Assembly: GCF_902859745.1 (NCBI RefSeq)
Contig: NZ_CADIJW010000013.1
Span: 1 to 64,000 of the forward strand
Direction of reading: 5' to 3'
DNA length: 64,000 nt
Origin: Achromobacter dolens
Lineage (GTDB): Bacteria; Pseudomonadota; Gammaproteobacteria; Burkholderiales; Burkholderiaceae_B
Positions 1-7,202 of this stretch are shown in pieces (within the stretch, counting starts at the first letter, position 1; each line of letters starts with the position of its first letter). The position numbers and the translations under genes are program-made. The notes under the pieces are model-generated. The model saw only the letters and a program-made list of their open reading frames with translations, made no database searches and was not told the DNA's origin.

Positions 1-1
1 C

Positions 2-448
2 GAAGGCCCGGCCCCGGCCCGCAAGCGCCAGTCGCGCGCGCGCCTGGCCGACATGACCTCCGCCGCCTGGCCCGAACTGGCCGCGCGCCTGCCGGTCACC
101 GGCCTGGCCGCCGAACTGGCGCGCCAGAGCGAATGGGCCGGCGTGCAGGGCGATGCCATCATCCTGCGCGTGGCCGTCAAGACGCTGGCCGAAAGCGAAA
201 GCCGCGTGCGCCTGCAGACGGTGCTGTGCGAACACTTCGGCCAGGGCATCCGGCTGGACGTGGACGTCGGCGCGGTCGGTGAAGCCACGGCCCACGCCGT
301 GGCCCAGGCCGAGCGCGCGGCGCGCCAGCAGGCCGCCGAGGACGCGGTCGCCGTCGATCCCTTCGTGCAGGCGCTGGTGGCGGACTTCGGCGCCCATGTC
401 GTGGCCGGTTCGATCCGCCACGTCGACTCTCCTTCCGCCGCCGCGTAA
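2..448 (+). CDS. dnaX: DNA polymerase III subunit gamma/tau, C-terminal end (partial)
   Basis: The reading frame is already open at base 2 and runs to TAA at 446-448, so only the last ~148 codons are inside the window. The visible part begins with a basic Ala/Pro/Arg-rich linker and continues into an alpha/beta domain that fits the C-terminal domain of tau, which contacts the polymerase alpha subunit and the DnaB helicase. The identification rests mainly on position: dnaX-ybaB-recR is a conserved bacterial order, and ybaB follows after 45 bases. An internal ATG at 53 is not the true start because the frame stays open to its left. The tau domain itself is poorly conserved, so sequence alone would not settle it. 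Confidence 0.8.
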   Translation, partial: EGPAPARKRQSRARLADMTSAAWPELAARLPVTGLAAELARQSEWAGVQGDAIILRVAVKTLAESESRVRLQTVLCEHFGQGIRLDVDVGAVGEATAHAVAQAERAARQQAAEDAVAVDPFVQALVADFGAHVVAGSIRHVDSPSAAA

Positions 449-493
449 CGCGCCGGCAAATCCCTACATTCCCTCGTTCAAGGAAGCTCCATC

Positions 494-820
494 ATGATGA
501 AAGGACAACTGGCCGGCCTGATGCGCCAGGCGCAGCAGATGCAGGAAAACATGAAGAAGGCGCAGGACGCGCTGGCCGAGATCCAGGTCGAAGGCGCCTC
601 CGGCGGCGGCCTGGTCAAGGTCGCCATGACCTGCCGCCACGACGTCAAGCGCGTCGAAATCGATCCGTCGCTGCTGGCCGACGACAAGGACATGCTGGAA
701 GACCTGGTCGCCGCCGCCTTCAACGACGCGCTGCGCAAGGCCGAAGCCACCTCGCAGGAAAAGATGGCGTCCGTCACCGCCGGCATGCCGCTGCCCCCGG
801 GCATGAAGCTGCCGTTCTGA
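494..820 (+). CDS. ybaB: YbaB/EbfC family nucleoid-associated protein
   Basis: A 108-residue protein of the YbaB/EbfC family, small homodimeric DNA-binding proteins that bridge DNA and influence nucleoid structure. The N-terminus ([20 protein letters not shown]) and the following helix rich in Gln, Lys and Glu are typical, as is the [12 protein letters not shown] tail. Length matches the family (100-115 residues). Two ATGs lie in tandem at 494 and 497; the purine-rich AAGGAAG at 480-486 serves either. It sits between dnaX and recR, the usual co-transcribed recombination/replication cluster. Identification is firm; the exact cellular role is less certain in the family. Confidence 0.95.
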   Translation: MMKGQLAGLMRQAQQMQENMKKAQDALAEIQVEGASGGGLVKVAMTCRHDVKRVEIDPSLLADDKDMLEDLVAAAFNDALRKAEATSQEKMASVTAGMPLPPGMKLPF

Positions 821-887
821 TCGAACGTTCCGGCCGCCGCCGCCCCGGGCGGCGCGGCCTTTGCCGTCCGCAAGTTGCCGTCGTGTC

Positions 888-1496
888 ATGGACCCTCTAC
901 TGCCCGAACCCGAACCGCTGGTCTCGCTGATCGAGGCGCTGCGGCGCCTGCCCGGCGTGGGTGTGCGTTCCGCGCGACGCATGGCCTATCACCTGTTGCA
1001 GCACGACCCCCAGGGCGCCGACATGCTCGGACGCGCGCTGGCCGGCGCCGTGCGCGACCTGCGCCACTGCTCGCGTTGCAACAGCTTCGCCGAAGAAGAC
1101 GTGTGCGCGACCTGCGCCAATCCCAAGCGCGATCCCTCGCTACTGTGCATCGTCGAGACGCCGGCCGACCAGAACATGATCGAGTCCAGCCACGGCTACC
1201 GCGGCCTGTACTACGTGCTGATGGGACGCGTCGCGCCGCTCGAGGGCATCGGCCCGCGCGAGCTGGATTTCGACCGCGTCATCCGCCGCGCCACCGACGG
1301 CGTGGTGCAGGAGGTTATCCTGGCCACCAACTTCACCGCCGAAGGCGAGACCACCGCGCATTTCCTGGGCGAGGCCCTGGGCGAGCGCGGCCTGCGGGTC
1401 ACGCGCCTGGCGCGCGGCGTGCCGGCCGGCAGCGAGCTGGAATACGTGGACGCCGGCACCATCGCCTGGGCGCTGATGGAGCGCAAGACCACCTGA
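888..1496 (+). CDS. recR: Recombination mediator protein RecR
   Basis: A 202-residue RecR. With RecO it helps load RecA onto SSB-coated gapped DNA in the RecFOR pathway. From the ATG at 888 the protein shows an N-terminal helix-hairpin-helix ([17 protein letters not shown]), a four-cysteine zinc site (Cys61, Cys64, Cys73, Cys76), then a Toprim domain starting near [10 protein letters not shown] and a C-terminal Walker-like segment. The frame could start at a TTG at 861, but the ATG at 888 gives the family's usual ~200 residues. It ends the dnaX-ybaB-recR group; the next gene begins 96 bases on with its own ribosome-binding site. Confidence 0.96.
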   Translation: MDPLLPEPEPLVSLIEALRRLPGVGVRSARRMAYHLLQHDPQGADMLGRALAGAVRDLRHCSRCNSFAEEDVCATCANPKRDPSLLCIVETPADQNMIESSHGYRGLYYVLMGRVAPLEGIGPRELDFDRVIRRATDGVVQEVILATNFTAEGETTAHFLGEALGERGLRVTRLARGVPAGSELEYVDAGTIAWALMERKTT

Positions 1497-1592
1497 CACG
1501 CCCCCACAATAGCGCGCCGGCAATGTACCGGCGGGCATTGGAAAAACGGCCCGCCCGCGCGGCGCGGCCTCCACGAGAGGAAGACAACCAAC

Positions 1593-2882
1593 ATGTCAGC
1601 CCTGACCGGCCTGAAGGTCCTGGAACTCGGCACGCTCATCGCCGGCCCGTTCGCCGCGCGCATCTTCGGCGAATTCGGCGCCGACGTCATCAAGGTGGAA
1701 ACGCCGCACGGTCCCGACGGCACGGGCGGGGGCGACCCCATTCGCAGTTGGCGCCACCTGCATGAAGGCAATTCGCTGTGGTGGACGGTGCAGGCCCGCA
1801 ACAAGCAATCCATTGCCCTCAATCTCAAGCATCCCGAGGCCCGCGAAATCGCCCGCAAACTGGCGCTGGACGCCGACGTGGTGGTCGAGAACTACCGCCC
1901 CGGCGTGCTCGAGAAGTGGGGCCTGGGCTTCGAGCAGTTGCGCGCCATCAATCCCGCCCTCATCATGGTGCGCCTGTCCGGCTACGGCCAGACCGGCCCG
2001 ATGAAGGATCAACCGGGCTTCGGCGCCATCGGCGAATCCATGGGCGGCCTGCGCTACGTGTCGGGGCATCCCGACCGGCCGCCGCTGCGGGTCGGCATCT
2101 CGATCGGCGATTCGATCGCCGCGCTGCATGGCGTGATCGGCGCGATGATGGCGCTGCGCCACCGCGACGCCACCGGCGGCCGCTGGAACGGCGTGCAGGG
2201 CGAAGGATGCCAGGCGGGGCAGGGCCAGATGGTCGACGTGGCGCTGTATGAGGCCGTGTTCAACATGATGGAAAGCCTGGTGCCCGAGTATGACGTGGCC
2301 GGCGTGGTGCGCGAGCGCACCGGCGGCGCGCTGCCCGGTATCGTGCCGTCCAACACCTACACCACGCGCGACGGCCAGAACATCGTCATCGCCGGCAACG
2401 GCGATGCGATCTTCCACCGCCTGATGCTGGCCATCGGCCGCGACGACCTTGCCTCGGACCCGGACCTGGTGCGCAACGATGGCCGCGCCCGCCGGGTCGC
2501 CGAGATCGACGGCGCCATCCAGCAATGGTGCGATGGCCGCGGCATCGAGGAAGCGCTCAACACCCTGAAGGCGGCCGACGTGCCGGTCGGCAAGATCTAC
2601 AGCGTGGCCGACATGTTCAGCGATCCGCAGTTCCTGGCGCGCCGCATGATCGAGCAGCACCACTTCGCCGACGGCAGTCCGGTCAAGCTGCCTGCGGTGG
2701 TGCCCAAGCTCTCGGAAACCCCGGGCGGCACCCGCTGGATCGGTCCGTCATTAGGGGAACATACCGAGGAAGTCCTGAAATCGCTGGGGTATGATTCAGC
2801 GGCTATCGACAAGCTGGCGCAGACCGGCGCTATCGGTATCCCCGCACCCAAGGAGACAACACATGTCAGTCACACGTCGTGA
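1593..2882 (+). CDS. CaiB/BaiF (class III) CoA-transferase
   Basis: A 429-residue class III CoA-transferase, the family that moves CoA between carboxylic acids through an aspartyl-CoA thioester intermediate. The N-terminus (GLKVLELGTLIAGPFAARI, then FGADVIKVE) and NYRPGVLEKWGL are diagnostic, and Asp173 in GISIGDSIAALHG is the expected catalytic residue. A GAGAGGAAG ribosome-binding site precedes the ATG. Its last 20 bases overlap the next gene, a solute-binding protein, so the acid activated here may be the compound imported by that ABC system; this pairing is common in Alcaligenaceae but the substrate cannot be read from sequence. A short basic tail (KETTHVSHTS) results from the overlap. 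Confidence 0.9.
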   Translation: MSALTGLKVLELGTLIAGPFAARIFGEFGADVIKVETPHGPDGTGGGDPIRSWRHLHEGNSLWWTVQARNKQSIALNLKHPEAREIARKLALDADVVVENYRPGVLEKWGLGFEQLRAINPALIMVRLSGYGQTGPMKDQPGFGAIGESMGGLRYVSGHPDRPPLRVGISIGDSIAALHGVIGAMMALRHRDATGGRWNGVQGEGCQAGQGQMVDVALYEAVFNMMESLVPEYDVAGVVRERTGGALPGIVPSNTYTTRDGQNIVIAGNGDAIFHRLMLAIGRDDLASDPDLVRNDGRARRVAEIDGAIQQWCDGRGIEEALNTLKAADVPVGKIYSVADMFSDPQFLARRMIEQHHFADGSPVKLPAVVPKLSETPGGTRWIGPSLGEHTEEVLKSLGYDSAAIDKLAQTGAIGIPAPKETTHVSHTS

Positions 2883-3903
2883 TCTGCTCAAGATGGCCGG
2901 CGCCGCCGGCGTCATGGGCATGGCCCCCGCCATCGTGCGCGCCCAGAAGCTGGAGAAGACCAAGGTCCAGATCGCCGTGGGCGGCAAGCCCCTGATCTAC
3001 TACCTGCCGCTGTCCATCGCCGAAGCGCGCGGTTACTTCAAGGACGAGGGCCTGGACGTCTCCATCGCCGACTTCGCCGGCGGCTCCAAGGCGCTGCAGG
3101 CCGTGGTGGGCGGCAGCGCCGACGTGGTCTCGGGCGCCTTCGAGCACACCCTTGCCATGCAATCGAAGGGCCAGGCCTACCGCGCCTTCGTGCTGCAGGG
3201 CCGCGCGCCGATGATCGGCGTGGGCGTCTCCAAGAAGAACCTGCCCAACTACAAGGGCCCGGCCGACCTGAAGGGCAAGAAGATCGGCGTGACCGCGCCG
3301 GGCTCGTCCACCAACATGGTGGTCAGCTTCTTCCTGGCCAAGCACGGCCTGAAGGCTTCCGACGTTTCCATCATCGGCGTGGGCGCCGGCGCCGGCGCGG
3401 TGACCGCGCTGCGCAGCGGCCAGATCGACGCCATCTCCAACACCGACCCCGTGGTGTCGATGCTGGAAATGCCGGGTGACATCCAGATCATCGTCGACAC
3501 CCGCACTCTCAAGGACACGCAGGACATCTTCGGCGGCAACATGCCGGCCGGCTGCCTGTACGCGCCGCAGGCGTTCATCGACGCCAATCCGAATACCGTG
3601 CAGGCGCTCACCAACGCCATGGTGCGCGCCGACAAGTGGATCCAGAAGGCCGGTCCCGACGAGATCGCCAAGGTCGTGCCGGAAACGTACCTGCTGGGCG
3701 ACCCGGCGGTGTACAAGGCCGCCATCGGCAAGAGCCTCGAGGGCCTGTCGCCCGACGGCATGATCCCCGAGGACGGCGCCGCCACCGCGCTCAAGGCCCT
3801 GGCTGCGTACCAGGCGGATTTCGACGGCGCCAAGATCGATCCGTCCAAGGTCTGGACCAACGATTTCGCCCGCCGCGCCAACGAGAAGTACCCCAATGGC
3901 TGA
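2863..3903 (+). CDS. ABC transporter periplasmic binding protein, NitT/TauT (SsuA-like) type
   Basis: A 346-residue binding protein. The start is the ATG at 2863, preceded by AGGAGA at 2851-2856, inside the end of the CoA-transferase gene. The first ~30 residues are a twin-arginine signal (SVTRRDLLKMAGAAGVMGM...ARA), so export is probably by Tat. The mature part follows the nitrate/sulfonate/taurine-binding fold: PLSIAEARGYFKDEGLDV, the GGSKALQAVVGGSADVV stretch and DLKGKKIGVTAPGSST. The next two genes encode the ATPase (8-base overlap) and permease of the same importer. The ligand is unknown; the linked CaiB enzyme favours an organic acid or a small sulfonate-like compound. Confidence 0.88.
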   Translation: MSVTRRDLLKMAGAAGVMGMAPAIVRAQKLEKTKVQIAVGGKPLIYYLPLSIAEARGYFKDEGLDVSIADFAGGSKALQAVVGGSADVVSGAFEHTLAMQSKGQAYRAFVLQGRAPMIGVGVSKKNLPNYKGPADLKGKKIGVTAPGSSTNMVVSFFLAKHGLKASDVSIIGVGAGAGAVTALRSGQIDAISNTDPVVSMLEMPGDIQIIVDTRTLKDTQDIFGGNMPAGCLYAPQAFIDANPNTVQALTNAMVRADKWIQKAGPDEIAKVVPETYLLGDPAVYKAAIGKSLEGLSPDGMIPEDGAATALKALAAYQADFDGAKIDPSKVWTNDFARRANEKYPNG

Positions 3904-4708
3904 AGCCGCGCTATCGCTGGAAAACATCAGCTGCACCTTCGTCTCCCGCGACGACCGCTCGCAGCGCTACACCGCCGTCAGCGACACGAGCCTGGCCATC
4001 GCGCCGGGCGAGTTCGTGTCGGTGGTGGGCCCCACGGGCTGCGGCAAGTCCACCCTGCTCAACGTCAGCGCCGGCCTGCTGGCGCCGTCGTCGGGCCAGG
4101 TAAAGATCTTCGGCCAGCCGCTGTCGGGCATCAATTCGCGCGCCGGGTACATGTTCCAGGGCGAGGCGCTGCTGCCTTGGCGCAGCGCGCTCGACAACGT
4201 GGTGGCCGGGCTGGATTTCGCCGGCGTGCCGCGTGACGAGGCGCTCGAGCGCGGCCGCGACTGGATGCGCCGCGTCGGCCTGGGCGGCTTCGAGAGCCGC
4301 TATCCGCACCAGATGTCCGGCGGCATGCGCAAGCGCGCCATGCTGGCGCAGACGCTGATCCGCGACCCCGACATCATCCTCATGGACGAGCCGTTCTCGG
4401 CGCTCGACATCCAGACGCGCCAACTGATGGAAAACGAGGTGCTGGACCTGTGGATGGCCAAGCGCAAGGCGGTGCTGTTCATCACCCATGACCTGGACGA
4501 AGCCATCGCCATGAGCGACCGCGTGGTGGTGCTGTCGGCCGGGCCAGGCACGCATCCCATCGGCGAATTCGCCATCGACCTGCCGCGTCCGCGCGACGTG
4601 GCCGAGGTGCGCAACAACCTGCGCTTCGTCGAACTGCACGCGGCCATCTGGGCCGTGCTGCGCGAGGAAGTGCTCAAGGGCTATGCCCAACAACAGAAGC
4701 GGGCCTGA
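3896..4708 (+). CDS. ABC transporter ATP-binding protein, NitT/TauT (SsuB-like) type
   Basis: A 270-residue ATPase subunit of the importer begun by the preceding binding protein. Visible motifs are Walker A GPTGCGKST (residues 45-53), Q-loop MFQGEALLPWRSALDNV, signature MSGGMRKR (from residue 140), Walker B IILMDEP (160-166) and the H-loop FITHDLDEA. The spacing is that of SsuB/TauB/NrtD-class proteins. Its ATG at 3896 overlaps the upstream stop by 8 bases, indicating translational coupling. It will energise the membrane permease encoded 51 bases downstream. Confidence 0.92.
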   Translation: MAEAALSLENISCTFVSRDDRSQRYTAVSDTSLAIAPGEFVSVVGPTGCGKSTLLNVSAGLLAPSSGQVKIFGQPLSGINSRAGYMFQGEALLPWRSALDNVVAGLDFAGVPRDEALERGRDWMRRVGLGGFESRYPHQMSGGMRKRAMLAQTLIRDPDIILMDEPFSALDIQTRQLMENEVLDLWMAKRKAVLFITHDLDEAIAMSDRVVVLSAGPGTHPIGEFAIDLPRPRDVAEVRNNLRFVELHAAIWAVLREEVLKGYAQQQKRA

Positions 4709-4759
4709 GGCCGTGCCTGATCCCGGCCACGCCCGCTTCCCCATGAACAGGCCCTGACC

Positions 4760-5554
4760 ATGTCCAAGTCGTTCAAACCAGGTTCCGCCAGCCTGCGCTT
4801 CTGGCAGTTGCTGCTGCTCGTCGTCATCCTGGGCGTGTGGCATTTCGCCTCGCGCGATTCCAAGGTGGCGTTCTTCTTCGGCGAGCCCCTCAAGGTATGG
4901 GGCCGCATCTGGGCCTGGTTCGTCACCAACGCCGACATCTACACCCACCTGTGGGTCACGCTGACCGAAACCGTGCTGGCCTTTTTCATCGGCACCATCG
5001 CCGGCCTGGCCTTCGGCCTGTGGCTGGGCCTGTCGCCGCGCGCCAGCGCGATTCTCGATCCCTACATCAAGGCGGCCAACTCCATGCCGCGCGTGATCCT
5101 GGCGCCGATCTTCGGCATGTGGTTCGGGCTCGGCATCTGGTCCAAGGTGGCGCTGGCGGTGACGCTGGTGTTCTTCATCGTCTTCTTCAACGTCTACCAG
5201 GGCGTGCGCGAAGTCAGCCCGACGCTGCTGGACAACGCCCGTATGCTGGGCGCGCGCCGGCGCCAGTTGCTGCGCCACGTCTACCTGCCGTCGGCCACCA
5301 GTTGGGTGTTCTCCAGCCTGCACACCTCGGTGGGCCTGGCCTTCGTCGGCGCGGTGGTGGGCGAATACCTGGGCTCGGCCAGCGGCGTCGGCTACCTGAT
5401 CCTGCAGGCCGAGGGCACCTTCGACGTCAACACGGTGTTCGCCGGCATCGTGGTGCTGACCGCGTTCGCGCTGGTGCTGGATTACATCGTCGGGATCGGT
5501 GAAAAACGTTTGATGAAGTGGCAGCCGAAGTCGGGCGAGACCGAGAAGATCTGA
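4760..5554 (+). CDS. ABC transporter permease, NitT/TauT (SsuC-like) type
   Basis: A 264-residue inner-membrane permease with about six hydrophobic segments: near residues 13-30, two in 65-95, one in 125-145 and two near 190-250. The cytoplasmic coupling motif for the ATPase lies around EVSPTLLDNARMLGARRRQLLRHVYLP, which keeps the binding-protein-dependent permease signature (E-x3-A-x3-G-x9-I/V-x-L-P). It completes the cluster CoA-transferase / binding protein / ATPase / permease, all on the plus strand and tightly packed. Convergent bphO begins 43 bases after its stop. Confidence 0.9.
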   Translation: MSKSFKPGSASLRFWQLLLLVVILGVWHFASRDSKVAFFFGEPLKVWGRIWAWFVTNADIYTHLWVTLTETVLAFFIGTIAGLAFGLWLGLSPRASAILDPYIKAANSMPRVILAPIFGMWFGLGIWSKVALAVTLVFFIVFFNVYQGVREVSPTLLDNARMLGARRRQLLRHVYLPSATSWVFSSLHTSVGLAFVGAVVGEYLGSASGVGYLILQAEGTFDVNTVFAGIVVLTAFALVLDYIVGIGEKRLMKWQPKSGETEKI

Positions 5555-5597
5555 CCCGCAGGCCGTCCCGGAGCCGCGCGCTGGCGCGGCCCGGCGG

Positions 5598-6179
5598 CTA
5601 TCGCTGGCCCGGGCTCTGCAGGGCGCCCTGGTCCCGGAGCCAGGCGGCGAGGCTGTCGAACGCGTCGCGCGCGCCTTTCAGCGCCTGCGTTTCCTGTCCT
5701 TGCGCCGCCACGTCCAGGTGTTGCAGGAAACCCTTCCACAGTGGCCCGACCTCATCGCCATAGCCGCGCAGGTAGCGCAGCGGCAACGGCGGATCGGCGG
5801 CTTCGAGCCGCTTGGCCAGGAAGCGTCCTCCCAGTTGCGAACCCTCGACCACGTAGGCCACGCCCAGCGCATAGGCGTCGGCCGCCAGCGGGCGCGGCGC
5901 ATCGGGACATTGCGGAACCGGCGCGCTATCGCCCGCCGCCCGCAGGTCGGCACGGATCAACGCGCTTTTGCCGTCCCGGTCCGCAGCCCGCAACGAGGCG
6001 GGCCAGTCCAGTTGCCACAGCCGGCTTTCCACCGGTTCAAGCCAGCCCAGCATGGCGCGCAGATAAGCCACATAGCGGGCCGGGCTGACGTTGCCATCGG
6101 CCAGCGCCAGCCCCATATCCAGGGCCTCGTGGCGGTCGCGCGTGCCGTCGCGCAGGAGTTGGTGCACCGGGGAGATCAT
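5598..6179 (-). CDS. bphO: Bacterial heme oxygenase (biliverdin supply for phytochrome)
   Basis: A 193-residue heme oxygenase, which opens heme to biliverdin, iron and CO. The proximal heme ligand is expected at His17 in RDRHEALD, and the distal helix glycines are in YVVEGSQLGGRFLAKRL. Length fits the BphO/HemO class. It is the last gene of a minus-strand operon whose first gene encodes a bacteriophytochrome, and biliverdin is that receptor's chromophore, so the context strongly supports BphO rather than an iron-acquisition heme oxygenase. Its ATG overlaps the upstream stop (ATGA), so translation is probably coupled. Confidence 0.9.
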   Translation of the reverse strand: MISPVHQLLRDGTRDRHEALDMGLALADGNVSPARYVAYLRAMLGWLEPVESRLWQLDWPASLRAADRDGKSALIRADLRAAGDSAPVPQCPDAPRPLAADAYALGVAYVVEGSQLGGRFLAKRLEAADPPLPLRYLRGYGDEVGPLWKGFLQHLDVAAQGQETQALKGARDAFDSLAAWLRDQGALQSPGQR

Positions 6180-6829
6180 GCGGGCTCATTGCCGGGGGCG
6201 GCGTTGCGGTGCAAGGACCAGATCTGCGGCTGCCGCTCGAAGCGCCAGCCTGAATCGGCGGCCAGCCATTCGATGTCGCGCGCGTCGAACAGCGCGGGCC
6301 CGTCCGGCGCCTGCGCGGGCACGGCGAAGCGGGCATGCCATGCCGAGGGGTCAGCCGTGTCGAGCTCCACTTCGGCGTCTTCGGGCAGCCAGGCCACCAG
6401 GCACAGCAGCCAGGCCATGAGCAGATAACGACTGCTGAAAGCGGGCAGTTCGAGCATGCCCGGGTCCTCGGGCCAGCGGACCCGGCGCTTGGACCACATC
6501 AATTGCGAGAACAGCAGCTTGCGGCATTCCTTGAGCAGCGTTGCCAGCGGCAGCATCGCGCCGTTGTCGCTGAACCACTGGTCGAGGTCGCGGATCACGC
6601 TGACGCTGTCTTCCAGCATATCGTTGAGGTCTCCGGCGAGCCGTTCGCAGCGCTGCTGCCGGGCCTCGGCATCCGCGCCTTCCGGCGCGTGGCCCAGCAT
6701 CGCCGCCGCCAAGGTGGCGTTCGATAGCGGCGCGATGGCCTCATGGCGCAGCACCGGGAATATCTGCGCCAGCACCTTCAGCCGTACGCCTTGCGCGGCC
6801 AGCGCCTGGGCGGAAATATCGACTTGCAT
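6176..6829 (-). CDS. Histidine phosphotransferase-like protein of the phytochrome operon
   Basis: A 217-residue protein I cannot place in a named family with certainty. Near the N-terminus, Phe-Pro-Val-Leu-Arg-His29-Glu-Ala-Ile-Ala-Pro-Leu-Ser resembles the H-box of a histidine-kinase dimerisation domain. Two long helices follow (to about residue 105), as in a DHp bundle. The remaining ~110 residues lack recognisable N and G boxes, so ATP binding is unlikely. This is the general layout of ChpT/Spo0B-type phosphotransferases: a DHp bundle plus a degenerate catalytic domain. It lies between the response regulator (7-base gap) and bphO (4-base overlap), which supports a role in phosphorelay from the phytochrome. 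Function is inferred. Confidence 0.55.
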   Translation of the reverse strand: MQVDISAQALAAQGVRLKVLAQIFPVLRHEAIAPLSNATLAAAMLGHAPEGADAEARQQRCERLAGDLNDMLEDSVSVIRDLDQWFSDNGAMLPLATLLKECRKLLFSQLMWSKRRVRWPEDPGMLELPAFSSRYLLMAWLLCLVAWLPEDAEVELDTADPSAWHARFAVPAQAPDGPALFDARDIEWLAADSGWRFERQPQIWSLHRNAAPGNEPA

Positions 6830-6836
6830 GGCGGTG

Positions 6837-7202
6837 TCAACCTGCCTGGCGCAGCACGGTCAGCAGCGCATCGGGGTCGGCGGGCTTTTCGATCCAGCCA
6901 TCGAAGAGGGCGGTGGCGTCTTCGTGCCGTTCATGCCGCGCCAGGCCGCTCAGGGCGTAGATGCGCGATGACACATTGCGTTCGCGCAGCCGGCGGGCCA
7001 GCTCGTAGCCGTCCATGTCGGGAAGCAGGATGTCGACCAGCACTGCTTCGGGAGCGAACGTGGCGGCCTGCCGCAGCGCGTCTTCGCCAGTACCTGCGCA
7101 GCGCGCTTCCAGGCCGGACAGCGCCAGGAATTCGGCCAGCAGTTCCGAGCCCATTTCATTGTCGTCAACCAGCAGGACGCGTAGGGCGCGCTCGTCGTTC
7201 AA
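6837..7202 (-). CDS. Single-domain response regulator of the phytochrome operon
   Basis: A 121-residue CheY-like receiver with no output domain. The acidic pair is Asp13-Asp14 (LLVDDN), the phosphoacceptor Asp57 (VLVDILLPDMDG) and the conserved lysine Lys106 (IEKPAD). There is no in-frame ATG near the N-terminus. I chose the TTG at 7202-7200, which overlaps the bphP stop as TTGA and gives a full-length receiver. Immediate coupling to bphP makes that kinase the likely phosphodonor. With no DNA-binding domain, output must pass through another protein, possibly the H-box protein encoded next. Confidence 0.88.
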   Translation of the reverse strand: MNDERALRVLLVDDNEMGSELLAEFLALSGLEARCAGTGEDALRQAATFAPEAVLVDILLPDMDGYELARRLRERNVSSRIYALSGLARHERHEDATALFDGWIEKPADPDALLTVLRQAG

